Positions 42,230 to 54,014 of a stretch of DNA of 64,000 nt are shown piece by piece. Source of the DNA: Physcia stellaris (Eukaryota; Ascomycota; Lecanoromycetes; Caliciales; Physciaceae); the NCBI GenBank assembly GCA_018902385.1, contig JABSSW010000027.1:434001-498000 (forward strand). Direction: 5' to 3'. The position numbers and the translations under genes were made by a program. Position 1 is the stretch's first letter. Each line of letters begins with the position of its first letter. Below the pieces are notes generated by a model. The model was not told where the DNA came from. It was given only the letters and a program-made list of their open reading frames with translations, and made no database searches.

Positions 42230-44445
42230 TCACGACTTGCTCACACTAACACTACCTTGAAGCTTTCCTGCAGCCTCAGCTTCTTCCAGCGCTCCAGGCT
42301 CGTTGATGTCAATGCCTGCTCTTTCAGCCTCAATCTGTCGAATTGGACCAGTGAACCACTTCCGAGCCCACAGAAACCAACTCCCAAAAATCCATACAGC
42401 AACAATGCCAACGGCGACTGGAGTATAATTAAGCGTCTGGGAATCGACCGGGTTGGTGGTTGGCAAACAGAAGATGATGCTGATGAAACAAATCCAGCAG
42501 ACAGCGACCAAGCCAACTATGCGAGAAGCGGAACGAAGATTGAAAGGGCCTTTCTGGAAGTTGCCGGGCCAGATGATGGCGATCAGGATTGGCAGGCCGT
42601 AAGAGATATACAAGCCAATGGTAGCGATGGAAGTCGCAGCGGAGAAAGCCACAGTCGAACCAAGTGAAGGAATGGCCAGAAGGAAAGACAGAGTAGCCGC
42701 CAGCCAAATGGTCCTTATTGGAGACTTGAAACGGGCATCAACCTGAGTAATTGTCAGCTGGCCGTACCCATTGCCAAAATTATTCGTGCCACTTGGTGAT
42801 GCATTGGCATTATTCACGGGGTAATCTTACAGAGTTGAAAAAGTGAGGAAGTCCGCCATCCCTAGCAAAGCCAAACATCATCCTCGAGTTGGAGGTCATG
42901 GAGAAGAGGCCACAATGCCAGACACACACCATGACAAGCGTCATAAGGGCGATCGCTCCGTTCTCACCAAAAACATCGATCAAGATCTGCAGAACAGGCT
43001 GTTCAACTTCGCTTGCCACAGTGCGGTCAAAGTCCTGGATCGAGAAGAGAAGTGAAATGAGGAGGAAGAAACCGAAGATAGCAGAGCATCCAACCGACAT
43101 CAAAACACCAATAGGAGCATTCCAAGAGGCATTGTTTGTCTCTTCAGAAAGATGGGCCGAAGCATCAAAACCAGTAATCCTGTGAATAGATCCATAGTCA
43201 GCTCCAAATGAGCTTAAATTTACTCGCTGGAGAAGGATACACTCGGCCTGTAAGCCTCTCCTTGGTCTCACTTGCATTACATTGGGCGAATAACGAGCTG
43301 AATTCAAGGCAAGGCGCAAACACTTACGTATATTGACTCATAAGCACACCACATGCCGCGACATAGGCCGGCGAAGCCCGTTGACTCCACCCGATCGGAT
43401 CCCCTGTACCATCGTTGAAGGTAGCAAAGACGAACTTCGCGGACTGATGAGTGGGTGCTTTAGCAAGAAGTGCTATCGCGAAGCTTGAAATTCCTAAGGA
43501 GTGTAGAATGATCGAAGAATTGTTGAGGTAGCGGAGTAGATGGACGCCGAATGAATTGATAACGCCGTGCGAGATAAGAAGTGCGGCATAGATTCCAATG
43601 GTCTTGCCAGCGCTTGGCTCATAGCTGGTTTTCACCGTCGCGGTAGTCGATATCAGATTGGCAAGCCCAAAGGTAATGCCTGTGGTGACGGCGAATTGGC
43701 CTGTAAAGTTGAACCTGACTTGGTCATTAGCATTGTCCTTCTTTCCATACAGGTTATCATAATCACTGACCAGCCTGTCACCCAGGAAAAGAAGCCTTCT
43801 TGGCCTTCAGGAGCGAGAATGGCCGCCCAAAAGTATGGACCTCCGCTTGTTGGAATGGCAGAGACAATTTCGGCCATGCTAATACCGACAAATAAAGCTT
43901 GTTCCAGCCGTCAGCGAAGATACATCCGATCTTCCATAGAACATGCATACTGAAGAAGCAGACAACAATCCATCCTACTGACATGACGCCCGGTCCACCC
44001 GTTACTAAACCATACTGAAACAATCTACAAGATCATGGATGTATCAGCAGGAGTCGCACAGAGTTCGGATGTACCAAGATCATACGTGGTGATACCGGTG
44101 ACTACGCTCTATAACAGATTGGTAAGCAGCGCACTTGAATTTCCATTACATTGCATGGGTAAATAGTACATGATCTTTTGAAAGGGCCATAGACCTGCTA
44201 TTTTTGAAGAATCTAAAGCCAAGATATCTCATCCTTGGAACAGATAAGACGTCAAATAAGAGGTAAGTAGCGATTTTTATTAAATGACTGAAGATGTAGC
44301 TCGAGAAACAATGCAGGCTTACAATGATCGAAAAGGAAACACCAAAGTTGTGCAGCATGCTCCAATCACGATTCAGCTCCTGTTTATAACCTAGCTGAGC
44401 CAGACGGTCCTCATCTTGGGTCTTCTTCATTATTGGTTCCTCCAT
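42230..44445 (-). CDS. GABA/amino-acid permease, APC family
   Basis: Twelve-helix amino-acid/choline-type transporter of the fungal GABA permease group. Exon 1 (44445) reads MEEPIMKKTQDEDRLAQLGYKQELNRDWSMLHNFGVSFSII. Later exons give TGGPGVMSVGWIVVCFF, MAEIVSAIPTSGGPYFWAA (the conserved APC helix-3 motif), APEGQEGFFSWVTGW-FNFTGQFAVTTG, ITGFDASAHLSEETNNAS and SNSRMMFGFARDGGLPHFF, and the last exon DARFKSPIRTIW through GSWFLWARKWFTGP ends SVSVSKS at 42230. At least six introns. Uptake of GABA or a related amine across the plasma membrane is inferred from family. It is divergent from the Ybp1-like gene with a 612-bp gap. Confidence 0.85.
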
Positions 44446-45057
44446 TGATGCGAGGAAAGTCTGGAAGATGGTGGTGGGGATACGAATGAGCTCTAAGAGA
44501 AGCGACGCGTTCAGGGAGGAAGATGATGAGAAGAAACAAGAACAACGGTGGAGGTTGTAATAGACACCATATCTCGATACTTCAGTCCAACCAGCCCCCT
44601 ATCATTAAATTGTAGAGGAGGGGTGGACTAGAGCGTGAAAGCGTGAGCGCCGAGAAAAGCCGACCCCAGAATCGAGGGAACGGCAGATCAGATAACGAGA
44701 ATCTAGACCCCTGCTTCGTGAACTCGCCTAGACTTGCCATTCTGAGCCCAGCCTCGCTTCGGGTTTTTGACAACCCTAGAGCTGAATATCTCTTGGCATC
44801 GAAGGACTTTGCAGCACTTTTGTGAAGATTGAAAACATATATGCTGAAATCTGGTACGGATGACTCTGCTTGGCTCGTAGAATCACTGTTAGTAATGCGA
44901 AAAGCTGCAAGCCAGGTCTCTCGTTTCACCATCACCTCTTAGTATGCGATAAATTGATATTTCTCCTGTACCGAATACGACAAAAGGACTTCGCATATTT
45001 AAATATCAAGAGATTACAATCCCGTATTGACGCTATTTGTTCTCATTTTACGATAAC
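44446..45057. promoter_or_regulatory. Divergent promoter region, permease / Ybp1-like gene
   Basis: 612 bp between divergent starts. A minus-strand 117-codon frame in it (44582-44935) has no domain and is probably chance. No defined site. Confidence 0.4.
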
Positions 45058-47045
45058 ATGTCCCAGAATCAGTCAGAAAATCCAATCATCAAGGCTCTAC
45101 CACCAGAGACAGATTATATCAGCTATCTTACCATTTTGGAGTACAACATCAACGAAGAACAGCTACCCACTTTACACCGAATCTTACAAGACACAACTTT
45201 GACGACCAACATTGGTTGGGATCTTGTCCATCTTTTACTGCCGCTGCTACCTCATTCAAAGCTATGTATGCAAGACGTCGCGCGGTTAGGAAACCCTCGA
45301 GAAGTCGTGCTCAAGGTTACTGAGCTTCTGGAAAAGCTTGGTAGTCAAGACGAGCAAGACGAGGAAGCGAACTTAGAGGATCTCGACGATGAGGCTGTGG
45401 ATGAGTCTCAGCCAGTTGTTGGTCGGCAACGGAATGGTGACTCTCAAACGGAACCGCCGCCAAGAGAGGTGCAGTTCTGTGCATTACTTGACATGCTGCA
45501 AATACTGTTACCTCGAATCAAAACCAAGTTTCCTAGTCGCTTCTTGTCCACCTCTCTTCAAGCTATCCTACCAGCGTATGCAAAAGTGGCAGCTGATCAC
45601 GAAGCCACAGAGGCCGTCGTGGCCTTCATCAAAGCACTTTCTGGTACAAGCCGACCAAAACTACCTCCACGGGCCAGTAGTACCGCTGTAGCGATTCAGA
45701 AAGCCGAGACCGCCGAGCCAGCTCCTGATCCAGAAGGCAACGATGGATCCGTAGGCTCAGACGAAGCAACCCTCCATAAACGCCTTCTACAGGCTTTCCT
45801 CACCTATGTCGTCGAAGCATATATGACTGCGTTGACTCAGATTGAGGATGTACCTGGTATGGCATGGTCCAGTCGAATCCAAGAAGTTCGGCGACCAAAG
45901 AGCGTTATTCCAGGCCGAAGGACGTTTACAGAACGTTTTGATGACCGGCAGGGCTATCTCCACAATCGAGATGCCACTGTGGGGCAATTTACGGTGCGCT
46001 AGACTTTCTGGTTTCGATGAATCAACAAGCTAACAGCGCATAGGCACTCTCACGCGACCTCGGCCTGCTTCATCCAGATCTCTTCGCAACCCTCGTTAAC
46101 GCATCTTCACCTCCATCCTTTCCCGTCGATCTCCCATCCACCGCCTCCGAAGTACCTCTTTCCCTGCCAGGCTCTCTCTATCTCTACACCGCATTCGGTG
46201 TCTCATCGATCTTATTCAACGCGCCCTCCGACTTTCCACCGATTTCCTATTTCCCCAGCTACGCCAACATCGTCAATCACCTCATCGGCCCTTCCTCCCC
46301 CGCCAGCGCAGGGACAGAACCTCTCGCTCTGATCGACGCTATCCTAGCACTGGACGATCTCCTCAACGCCCAAAAACCCAATCTCCTATGCCCAGTCGAA
46401 GTTTTCCGAGAGGCTGTGCAGCGACTATCGCTGCTAAGCGCCAATACGCCAAACGCCGCTCTCCGATACCGAGCGCATGAAATCACCAAAAGCGTGCTCT
46501 ATTCATGGCCCGATCACTACGTAATCCTGGCCTACATCGAAGACACGCTCGCGAACTGCCCGTACGAGAACCTGAAAGGCAGTGCCGTAGGCTGGCTAAA
46601 AGACGAGATCATCGCCGCGGCCACTCCCAAAGCGGCAGAAAAGTGGTCGATTTTCGCCGAGCCAGCGGTATTGACGAAATTGACACCTCACCTGTTTCTA
46701 AACCCGGTGTCACTGGTCGCTGGCGGTGATTTCACGCCGTTCCTCGCGCACCAGGGGTTCTTCCTCGCGGTGCTGAATCTCATGTACCTGGTCCTCAGCT
46801 CCCGGACGCTGCATGTCAATAGCTGGGGCTTGATGAAGGATCTCGGGAATTGGCTACTGCAAATGCGGGCCGTGGTGAGTGATGTTCGGGCCATTGCTGA
46901 TGCGGGGAGGAAGGCGGGGGAAGGGTCGATTGAGGGATTGGAGATGGATTTGGGGCTGTTGGAGGGGAATATGGCTATGGTTGAACGGGTGCTGGGGGAG
47001 GTCCAGGCGGCTGGTAAAGAGCGGGGAGGAGGGGTTCCTGACTAG
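45058..47045 (+). CDS. Ybp1/Ybp2-like YAP1-binding protein (DUF1760)
   Basis: Yeast Ybp1 helps the peroxidase Gpx3/Orp1 oxidise the transcription factor Yap1 in response to peroxide. Here exon 1 starts MSQNQSENPIIKALPPETDY, continues with IGWDLVHLLLPLLPHSKLCM, an acidic patch (SQDEQDEEANLEDLDDEAVD), REVQFCALLDMLQILLPRIK and a helical repeat region; one intron near 45993-46043 leads to ALSRDLGLLHPDLFATLVNA and then SANTPNAALRYRAHEITKSV and LKGSAVGWLKDEI. About 645 residues, HEAT-like all-helical, cytosolic. The family call rests on these blocks as I remember them from fungal DUF1760 proteins; a role in peroxide sensing follows from yeast. Confidence 0.75.
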
Positions 47046-48091
47046 ATGGATGAAGACGGCGGTACCCGACCGAACAGAGGCGTGTGCTATTGGGCTGCAA
47101 GGGTGATGGTTATAAGCTCCAAAGGTGATGACATCCTTTGCCCCCAAGGCTGAATGGTTTTGATGCTCGCAGTAGGCTGGGACAGGCTTCCTCAGGTACG
47201 AGTCCGTATTGCTGACAAGCCGTTCAAAGGTTCCAGCCCCGAGCAGCGTACTCAGCCAACTGCCTCGGCTCTATGCCGCACGATTATCAGCCATGATTTG
47301 TCTCTAGAAAGCCTCAGCAAGAGAGTTGTCGCCACATGCGCCTAGTCCTCTCGCCATGTCTCTCTGTGGAGCTGACGAGGTTTCCAGTGTGTACTGAATA
47401 AGATCATTCTGCCCTCTTTCAGTCTCTTCGTTTCCTGCCCTGCATCTATCGATGTCTACGCTGCAAAGCCCAGCACGAGAGTAATCACCAACATATGTAT
47501 GAACTGTCCCTTCGCCATGTCACCATTATGTCTCTCTGTGGCTCTGACCAGATTTCTATCGTACCGAACGAGATAATTCTGCCCTCTTTGAGTCTCCATA
47601 AGCTCCTCTTCGTTTCTGCCTTTGTATCTATCTCTGTCCACTCAGCTCCCAAGAAGAAGCCTAGCACGTCATACACCATCACCATCACCACTCCCTACGC
47701 CAATCACACACACTCAATCTCACACTCACTCCGCAACCCCCTCAAAAAAACAAAAGGTAAAAAAAGAGCGGAGATTCCCCATCCTTAATTCCTATATGCC
47801 TAACCATCCCCCTTAATCCCAAATCCACCAAACCCCGAAATCTCCAAATATACCGCCTCGAAAAGCCAGAAAGTCAAAAGAAACGGTGCGTCCACCCTTC
47901 GAATCGAAAAATATAAATAGGATTCCCTCGTTCAGAGATCCAGAGTTCCATGGAAAAGAATAGAAAAGTATCCCCAGCCCTTAAGCCATCCCTTATCCTT
48001 TGAAGGCGACGTTATGCATGCTTGTCGTGGACGTCCGATCCGAGACGGATGTGGGAAGGGAGGAGGAGTGGGAAGGGAGGAGGAAGGGGCG
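47046..48091. other. convergent 3' region with imperfect repeat
   Basis: About 1.05 kb between the Ybp1-like stop and the pheromone stop. It contains the imperfect direct repeat at 47351-47669 and AC-rich simple sequence near 47670-47740. Long 3' untranslated regions could fall here; no gene is supported. Confidence 0.4.
47351..47669. repeat. Imperfect direct repeat, about 160-bp period
   Basis: Copy A (47351-47473) and copy B (47512-47669) share, in order, tcgccatgtc, tgtctctctgtgg, gataattctgccctcttt (A: gatcattctgccctcttt), ctcttcgttt, atctatc and agcacg. Copy B has small insertions. Confidence 0.7.
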
Positions 48092-48243
48092 TTACATGAC
48101 TGTGCAGCCGTTCCAGCCGGGGTGGGCTGCGGCTGTTTTGGAGTTAGTAATTGGTATCGAGATAGAAGTTAGAGCAGGAGTGGAGGAAGAAGAGGCTCAC
48201 CAGCAACAGGCGCGGGCACAGTGATCTTAGTCTGAGGCTCCAT
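48092..48243 (-). CDS. a-factor-type lipopeptide mating pheromone precursor (CAAX peptide)
   Basis: Two tiny exons, 48201-48243 and 48092-48132, flank a 68-nt intron with GTGAGC donor, TACTAAC branch and CAG acceptor. They encode 27 residues that end WNGCTVM: a CAAX box (C24, T, V, M) with Met last, which specifies farnesylation, removal of TVM and carboxyl methylation. The N-terminal part (MEPQTKITVPAPVA) resembles the leaders of hydrophobic pheromone precursors of filamentous ascomycetes, such as Neurospora mfa-1 and Magnaporthe MF1-1, which are 23-26 residues and end (N/Y)CxxM. The intron was needed to see it, and it is far too small for usual gene finders. Export would need an Ste6-type ABC transporter elsewhere; the receptor would be Ste3/Pre-1. 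Confidence 0.85.
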
Positions 48244-48388
48244 TTCGAAGGTTGTGTTTGGCTTTCGGGAAGCTGTGAGCGGTTGGATGTATGTGGGGGG
48301 TATAGTTAATGGGTATTAGGATTGTGGTATGTATGTCCGTTTGTGGTTGCAGAGAAGGGAAGATCGAGGAGGTTGTGGATGGGAGGAG

Positions 48389-48396
48389 TTTAAATA
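48389..48396 (-). promoter_or_regulatory. TATA-like box of the pheromone gene
   Basis: TATTTAAA on the minus strand, about 146 bp before the pheromone ATG, in an otherwise G/T-rich (plus strand) flank. Placement allows a leader of roughly 100 nt. Confidence 0.4.
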
Positions 48397-48790
48397 GCTC
48401 GTGATCCGTGTATCGTGGTTCGTGAAAGAGAATAGCGAAACCGAAATGGGGCGGCTGTAAGGTAGGTAGGTAGCTGGGCTTGGTATGATCTGTGAAAGAA
48501 GAGAAAGGGGAATGGGAAAGGGGAGGGAGGAAAGGGGAAGGGGAGCGAGCTGAGGCTGTTCACGGCGTTTCAGCGGCGTTTTGGGATCCGGGGGAGGATA
48601 ATAGGATGATGGAGGGAGGAATAATAGGAAGGAAGGCCATACCATAATCCCATCATAGGTGGGGGAATAATAGTAAGCAGTGCTCCATTCACAAGCTTCT
48701 TGTTCATCAGCTCTGCACTGGGAACAATGAACGATAAGCTTCGGGTGTGGTGGAGTGGATGTTCACGGTGTTGGGAGATAGGGAAGGGGC

Positions 48791-49245
48791 GCTTAGTATT
48801 GTTCTTCCTTCTTCTTCATCAGTATGATATCGCCTTTCACACTCGCTGTTGGTGGCACGTCCGTTTCCAGCATTGGGTAGGTGATGGAATAGCAGTTGAT
48901 GAAGGGCTGCGTCGGTGGCTGCCACGAGGGCTGATGCTACTGTTAACGAAACTAGAAGAACCGGAAACATGAAAGACTGGAGACAGAAAGCCAGAAAGCT
49001 AGAAGATAGAGAAGGTGTGAAAGAAGAAGCTTAGTATTGTTCTTCCCCCCGCATATCCCGTTTCGGACAAGTGAATCCCCACCGTTCTCGAGCAGTATTC
49101 GGTAAGAAAGTAGATCTGGAAACGGAAAATTGGAAACAGAAGGAAAAAAAGGGGTTTGGCATTGGATTCGACTCGAGGGGATGGATGGGTGGGAAGAACT
49201 CGTAGGGCATTCGAGGGGGGAAGAGGGGCTTAATAGTGTTCTTCT
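48791..49245. repeat. Three copies of an 18-nt motif
   Basis: gcttagtattgttcttcc at 48791-48808 and 49029-49046 is identical; gcttaatagtgttcttct at 49228-49245 differs at three positions. In each, the minus strand can be read as Glu-Glu-(Gln/His)-Tyr-stop. Confidence 0.75.
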
Positions 49246-49775
49246 TGAAGGAGGAAGGGGGCGATGAATGCGGTTGTGCGCTTTGGAGTGATTGAGTATG
49301 TTGTTGGAGAGGTGATGGGATTGGGGATAATAGGTAGTGAAGACGAGGAAGAGAAGGTGCTGAGGCTTGGTGATTTATGAGTGGTGGATGGGGCGGTGAT
49401 GGGGATGGGGGAAGGGAATTTCATACTTTGCATTGTTTCTTTTGATGACATCCTTACGATATCATAAGTGTGGATGTGAATCTCTGCCTCCTGTCAAGAT
49501 CAAGATTATGCACTTTTACTACTATCGCTTATCGTGCAAAATGAGGATGCATCTTTAGATATACATACTCAATAGGTCCTTATAGCAGAAAGATCTAAGG
49601 TAATTTGATCACGGCGTCGTGCACAGTCATCTTTCAGGATTTGCTTAGTCATCATATCTGCTTGATATTGTTCCCTCGCCACTGCTATTGTTCTCCCACC
49701 TCATAGCCTCTATTCTCATCATCTAATTCTACTGCTTTCCAATCGCCGCGATACTCGCACAAACCCACTACGTAA

Positions 49776-52700
49776 TTACGTATACACCTCCTCAGTGAAA
49801 GCATTCAACCCGACCCCCTCCTTGGCAATATCCTCCTTGATCAGAAACAGGAGCGGCATCTCCACCAACGTCCCCTTCACCCTCGACAACAACTCCTTGA
49901 CCTCCCTTGCTCCCTGTGCGCCGGGCGAGAAGTTCTCTGCGACGACATGGCCCCATTTGTACTTCGCCGGCTGTTTCTTTTTGATACCCCTTTCGGTTCC
50001 ACCCTCCCCTTCTCCACCTTCGTTTTCCGCGCCAGCTGGAGATTTCGAAGATAAAGCCTCAGCGTCCGCCTCGTGGAAGAAATGCTCATAGAAGGTATCA
50101 TAGTCTTTCCACGTCCTGACGTCATCGTGAGGGACGGGGTGGAATACCTGTCCGAAAACGGTGGTATTGGTCCTTGCGGTCGAGTTCCACAAGGCCAGGA
50201 ATTGGTCGGATAGGGGATCCTCCACTAATCGATCTTCTGCGCTGCCGAAATCATACACATTCCCACCGCTACCCACGGGCTCGAAGTTGGGACTTGGACG
50301 TGACATGTCCTGCGCGGGGATAAGACCGAGATGCTTTCGGAAGAGTTGACGGCGGAGGGTGGACGCAAATTTGGAAGCACGGAATGGGCGCCCGTTGAGG
50401 GTTGAGTCGAGGGGCGTAGGGTCTTCGATGATTATTGCGATTTCCGAATCATGATCGCCGAGCTGGGAGCGATCGTTTAGATTTGCTGAGCCGCATATCA
50501 CGGTGCGGTCGTCTGCTATCAAGACCTGGTACGAAGGTCAACATACGTTTACAGATTTGACAGGTAGGAGAAGTGGGAATGAAAACGGAAAATGGAGAGG
50601 TGAGGGTACCTTGGAGTGCACGTAGAGTTCCTCGCTGACGAACGCGTCAAGCTCGTCGAGCTCACCGTTCTCCCACGGAACGGAGCGGATGTCGGCGCCG
50701 CCTAACATGTAGCATTCGCTGACACTGTCCCATCGGCCATTGCCGAGACCTTGCCGGCTGCTGATATTGGTCGCGGCTTGTTGATATGGCTGGTATTGAT
50801 TGCTGCTGTAGGTGCCGCTGCGATCACCGCTTCCATAGAGATCCGATGGAAGCTCGACTGCAGCGTCGTACTGCCTACGCGCGTCTTCGTAGTCTACACC
50901 GCTTACTCTCTGGGCCTCGCTCATCGCAGCACTAGCATTGATACGGTCGTAATTCCGTAGATTGTAGAACCGGATGTATTCCGTCGGATCGAAGCCAGCA
51001 TTGCCAATTGTTTCCATGATGCTATAACCACCTCTATTGATGGAGTTGTATTGAAACTCCATAATCGCTCTCGTGCCTAAGCTGGCATCATCTTTCAGAT
51101 CGCCAGCAAATGCAGGGACAGCTGGCATCACCACGATCATCTTATACTTCTCCCCAGCTCTTGCTGCTCGGAGAATACGCTCGACGATAGCAGCACCAAT
51201 CATATTCTTGACTGGCTTCTGCTTATCGCTCGTCGCAGTGATGAAGAATTGATTCTCAATGTACACAAAGTGCTGGCTATTGCGAATTATATCACAGTAT
51301 GCGTTCTGGATCGAATGCTCTGTCGGCACGCCGTGACTCCATTTAGTGCAGCTGCGGACGATTTGACAAGGCATGCCTCCAGTTTGGGGACTGCTGTGGT
51401 GCTGGCTTTGATGCTGTCCATATCGCTGCTCTACCCGTTCAAATTTGGATTCGAATCGGCCTCGAAGGTCTCTTGCCTCTTCTTCTAGCCTAGGATGATT
51501 GTGTCCTCCGAATGACAAACCCCTCGAACCTCCTTCATATTCTTCATCGATGCCACGGGATGACGAGGGTGGAGGCTGAAAGTACGGGCCAGATGCTTGA
51601 CCAGTTCCTGGCATTGGCGAGACGCGACCACCGTAGGCCTGACTGGGCTGACCATACTGCGGGCCACCAGCCTGACCGTATTGCTGGTTTGTCTCACCAG
51701 ATTGCGAATAACCTTGTTGATTATATGGCTGTTGAGGTTGCATGTTCGTTTGGTAAGGATTTGAACCTGAGCCGGGTGCGGGCGCCTGATATGGCTGCGG
51801 TTGCTGCCCAACACTGGAAGACGATTGACCATATGGCTGAGCTTGATAAGGACGATTCTCTGGTGCTATTGCGGAGATATTCTGCTGAGGCAGCGCGCCT
51901 GGGATTTGTGCGTTGAGTGTGATTCGTGAGTATCTTGTATCTTTCCGTACGTCATATTTCTCGTTATAGATGAAGTTCCAACGCTGTGCAAAATGTTCTT
52001 TCAAATCTTCTACAACCGGTCCGTGCAGGCTGATCGAGATATCGGACCACCCCATTCGTGAGCTTGTCTTTCGGTCAAGCTTGTTGTTGTCGGGGTGAGC
52101 GACATCTTGGAAGTCTGCAATCCTCGCATTATTGAAGTCTTGTCCTGGGAAGACGATATTATTCAGATCGCTCGGATGAGCGTCGGCAATGGGATGCTGA
52201 TTCGTGTCCCATCTTCCAAAGCATAGATCAAGCCCGCCCATGAAAGCTGTCTTCCCATCGATCAGGCATAACTTCTCATGATGTGCCCAGTAGAGGATCA
52301 CATCATTGTTCATGCCATAGATTGCTTTCAATGCATCTGCAGGTAAACTTGAAGCGGTCTTTGCGCTCAAAGACAGATTCTGCAGAGAAGATATAAATGA
52401 AGATTGTAAAGTCTGAGCATCGGGCAGATGATCAGGATGACGGAATACAGATATGTTTGGATGCAGGTCCTCTAGATGATGCTTCGTATGACTTGACGAT
52501 ACTGTCAAGATCGGGGCCATCAGCGGATTCTGGGCTTCTACGTGTTCTAGTGCGGCGAAAGTCGCAGCAAGACCGAAACCACTTAATGCCTTTGTGATTG
52601 GATCGGTGTGATGGGGAAGGAGGGAATGTAGGTATCGAGGAAGAGTAGGTGTAAGGTACTTACGCGTGAGAGCTTGCGTTACTTCCTTGTAGACAATGAT

Positions 52701-53393
52701 ATTTACTTTCACGCCTCGTTGAGCTGCAGCCTGTAGCATGCGGTCGACGCGGTATTGCTCATTTCGAGATGGTGGTCTTCGTAGATACAATTCTGGCGAG
52801 AGCCACCCTAGACCGATCAGCGTCCCCTCGAATGGTACAGCTTGGGTATTGAAGCTGCTCCTCAAGAATAGTAACCTAGTAGCACAATACATTTGCTCTC
52901 TGGCCTAGTACTTACAGTCCAAAATCCAGATTGACTCTCTCGCCTGCTCGATAGCGATCGAGACAGCCCACATATACCCACAACCATCGACATACCATTT
53001 CGCATCGTTGCCATACCTCTGAACGGCGAAGCTCTCGAACCGGTTCTGAGGAGTAGCCATGGCGCCAACACCCGTGCCTGGTTGCCCGGAGCTGCTGTGG
53101 GGACGTTCTCGACCGGAAAGCCGTTGGTTGATTTCGGATCCTATTTCATGTACCGCACCATGAATTGCGTTGAACAAAGACGATCCTAAGCCACCAGACT
53201 GTTGGGGGCCTCCGTTTGGTGGGACGCTCTGAGTTTGTTCTTGCTGTGGTTTATACTTGCTTCGGTACCTTCTGTAGGTGTCACCGATGAATCCACGCTC
53301 ACCACCTTCGTAATCATCACCACCTTCACCCTCGACCCCTCGTTCGTGATAGTCTCCGTATGCCAGCGGATCATCTCGATCATTTTGTGCCAT
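49776..53393 (-). CDS. Phospholipase D with two HKD motifs
   Basis: Hydrolyses phosphatidylcholine-type lipids to phosphatidic acid. Exon 1 (53393) starts MAQNDRDDPLAYGDYHERG and ends with the first strand of the catalytic fold (WYVDGCGYMWAVSIAI, RESIWILD). Then WLSPELYLRRPP, the first HKD in ILYWAHHEKLCLIDGKTAF, MGGLDLCFGRWDTNQHPI, a Gln/Tyr/Pro-rich insert of about 130 residues, CTKWSHGVPTEHSIQNAY, YIENQFFITAT, and the second HKD, split by an intron, [23 protein letters not shown]. The C-terminus ends FTEEVYT at 49776. No PX or PH domain precedes the catalytic part. The intron at 52502-52663 (162 nt) is stop-free and in frame. About 970 residues, intact. Confidence 0.92.
52502..52663 (-). 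other. Stop-free 162-nt intron in phospholipase D
   Basis: GTAAGTACC donor at 52663, TTGACAG acceptor at 52502, 54 codons without a stop. It separates EVTQALT from SSSHTKHHLEDLHPN, which are contiguous in related fungal enzymes as I recall them. Confidence 0.7.
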
Positions 53394-54014
53394 GATTCAC
53401 GCGCGGTGTACAAATGGAATGAAATCACGATTGAAAGTGAATAGTGAAAAGGTGAAGATGAATGGCACTCCAGAGTTTCCAAACCTCCCAATTTATCTAG
53501 ACAGAAAGCTGCACCTCCTGCGGGGCTGTCGAGTCAGCTCCTTTCATCGCTGTGGCTGCATTCTCCCACGTCAGAAATACGAAGGTCCCAGAAAAGGCTC
53601 GTATTTCGCAACCGCCTTTCAAAAACAGCAGAGCCGTGGCTTCGAAGGCCGACAACGAGGTGAAGAAGGGAAGGTGAGCAGTACGTACTAGCTTATGATC
53701 ATGCACAATTCAGCTGTTCAATGGCTAGATATTGGCGATTGGAATTGCAGCCAATCACAGACAAGCTCAAGGCGCGCCGTCCGACCGAAGCGTCCGAGGT
53801 CTAGAGCATCAACATGATGACAACATCCCCTCGCATCCCTCACTGACGCCATGGGGACTTCTTTCACTGCACCCTATCCCTCATATCCTTCATCCGCCCA
53901 GCAATCATGGCTGCTACATTCTCCAGACTGGGACGGATATCTCCTCTTCTTCTAAAATCTTGTGCCCAGAGGCCCAACATCCCATTGCAGCGCTTCCTTC
54001 CACTAGCAGCCAAG
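53394..54014. promoter_or_regulatory. Divergent promoter region, phospholipase D / cyanase
   Basis: 621 bp between divergent starts; no specific site was recognised. Confidence 0.4.

Larger units (their letters stand above)
48244..49775. other. intergenic upstream of the pheromone gene, small frames
   Basis: 1.5 kb without a standard gene. An 18-nt motif recurs three times (48791, 49029, 49228). Small minus-strand frames overlap it: 87 codons at 48707-48970 with a signal-peptide-like start (MFPVLLVSLTVASALVAATDA), 43 codons at 49031-49162, and 73 codons at 49230-49451. None has a known domain. Confidence 0.4.

Noticed and set aside
44582-44935. 117-codon minus-strand frame between permease and Ybp1-like gene
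   Set aside because: No domain or splice support; lies in a divergent promoter.
49031-49162. 43-codon frame ending EEQY as a real gene
   Set aside because: Too short, no homology beyond the 18-nt motif; kept only as part of the motif finding.
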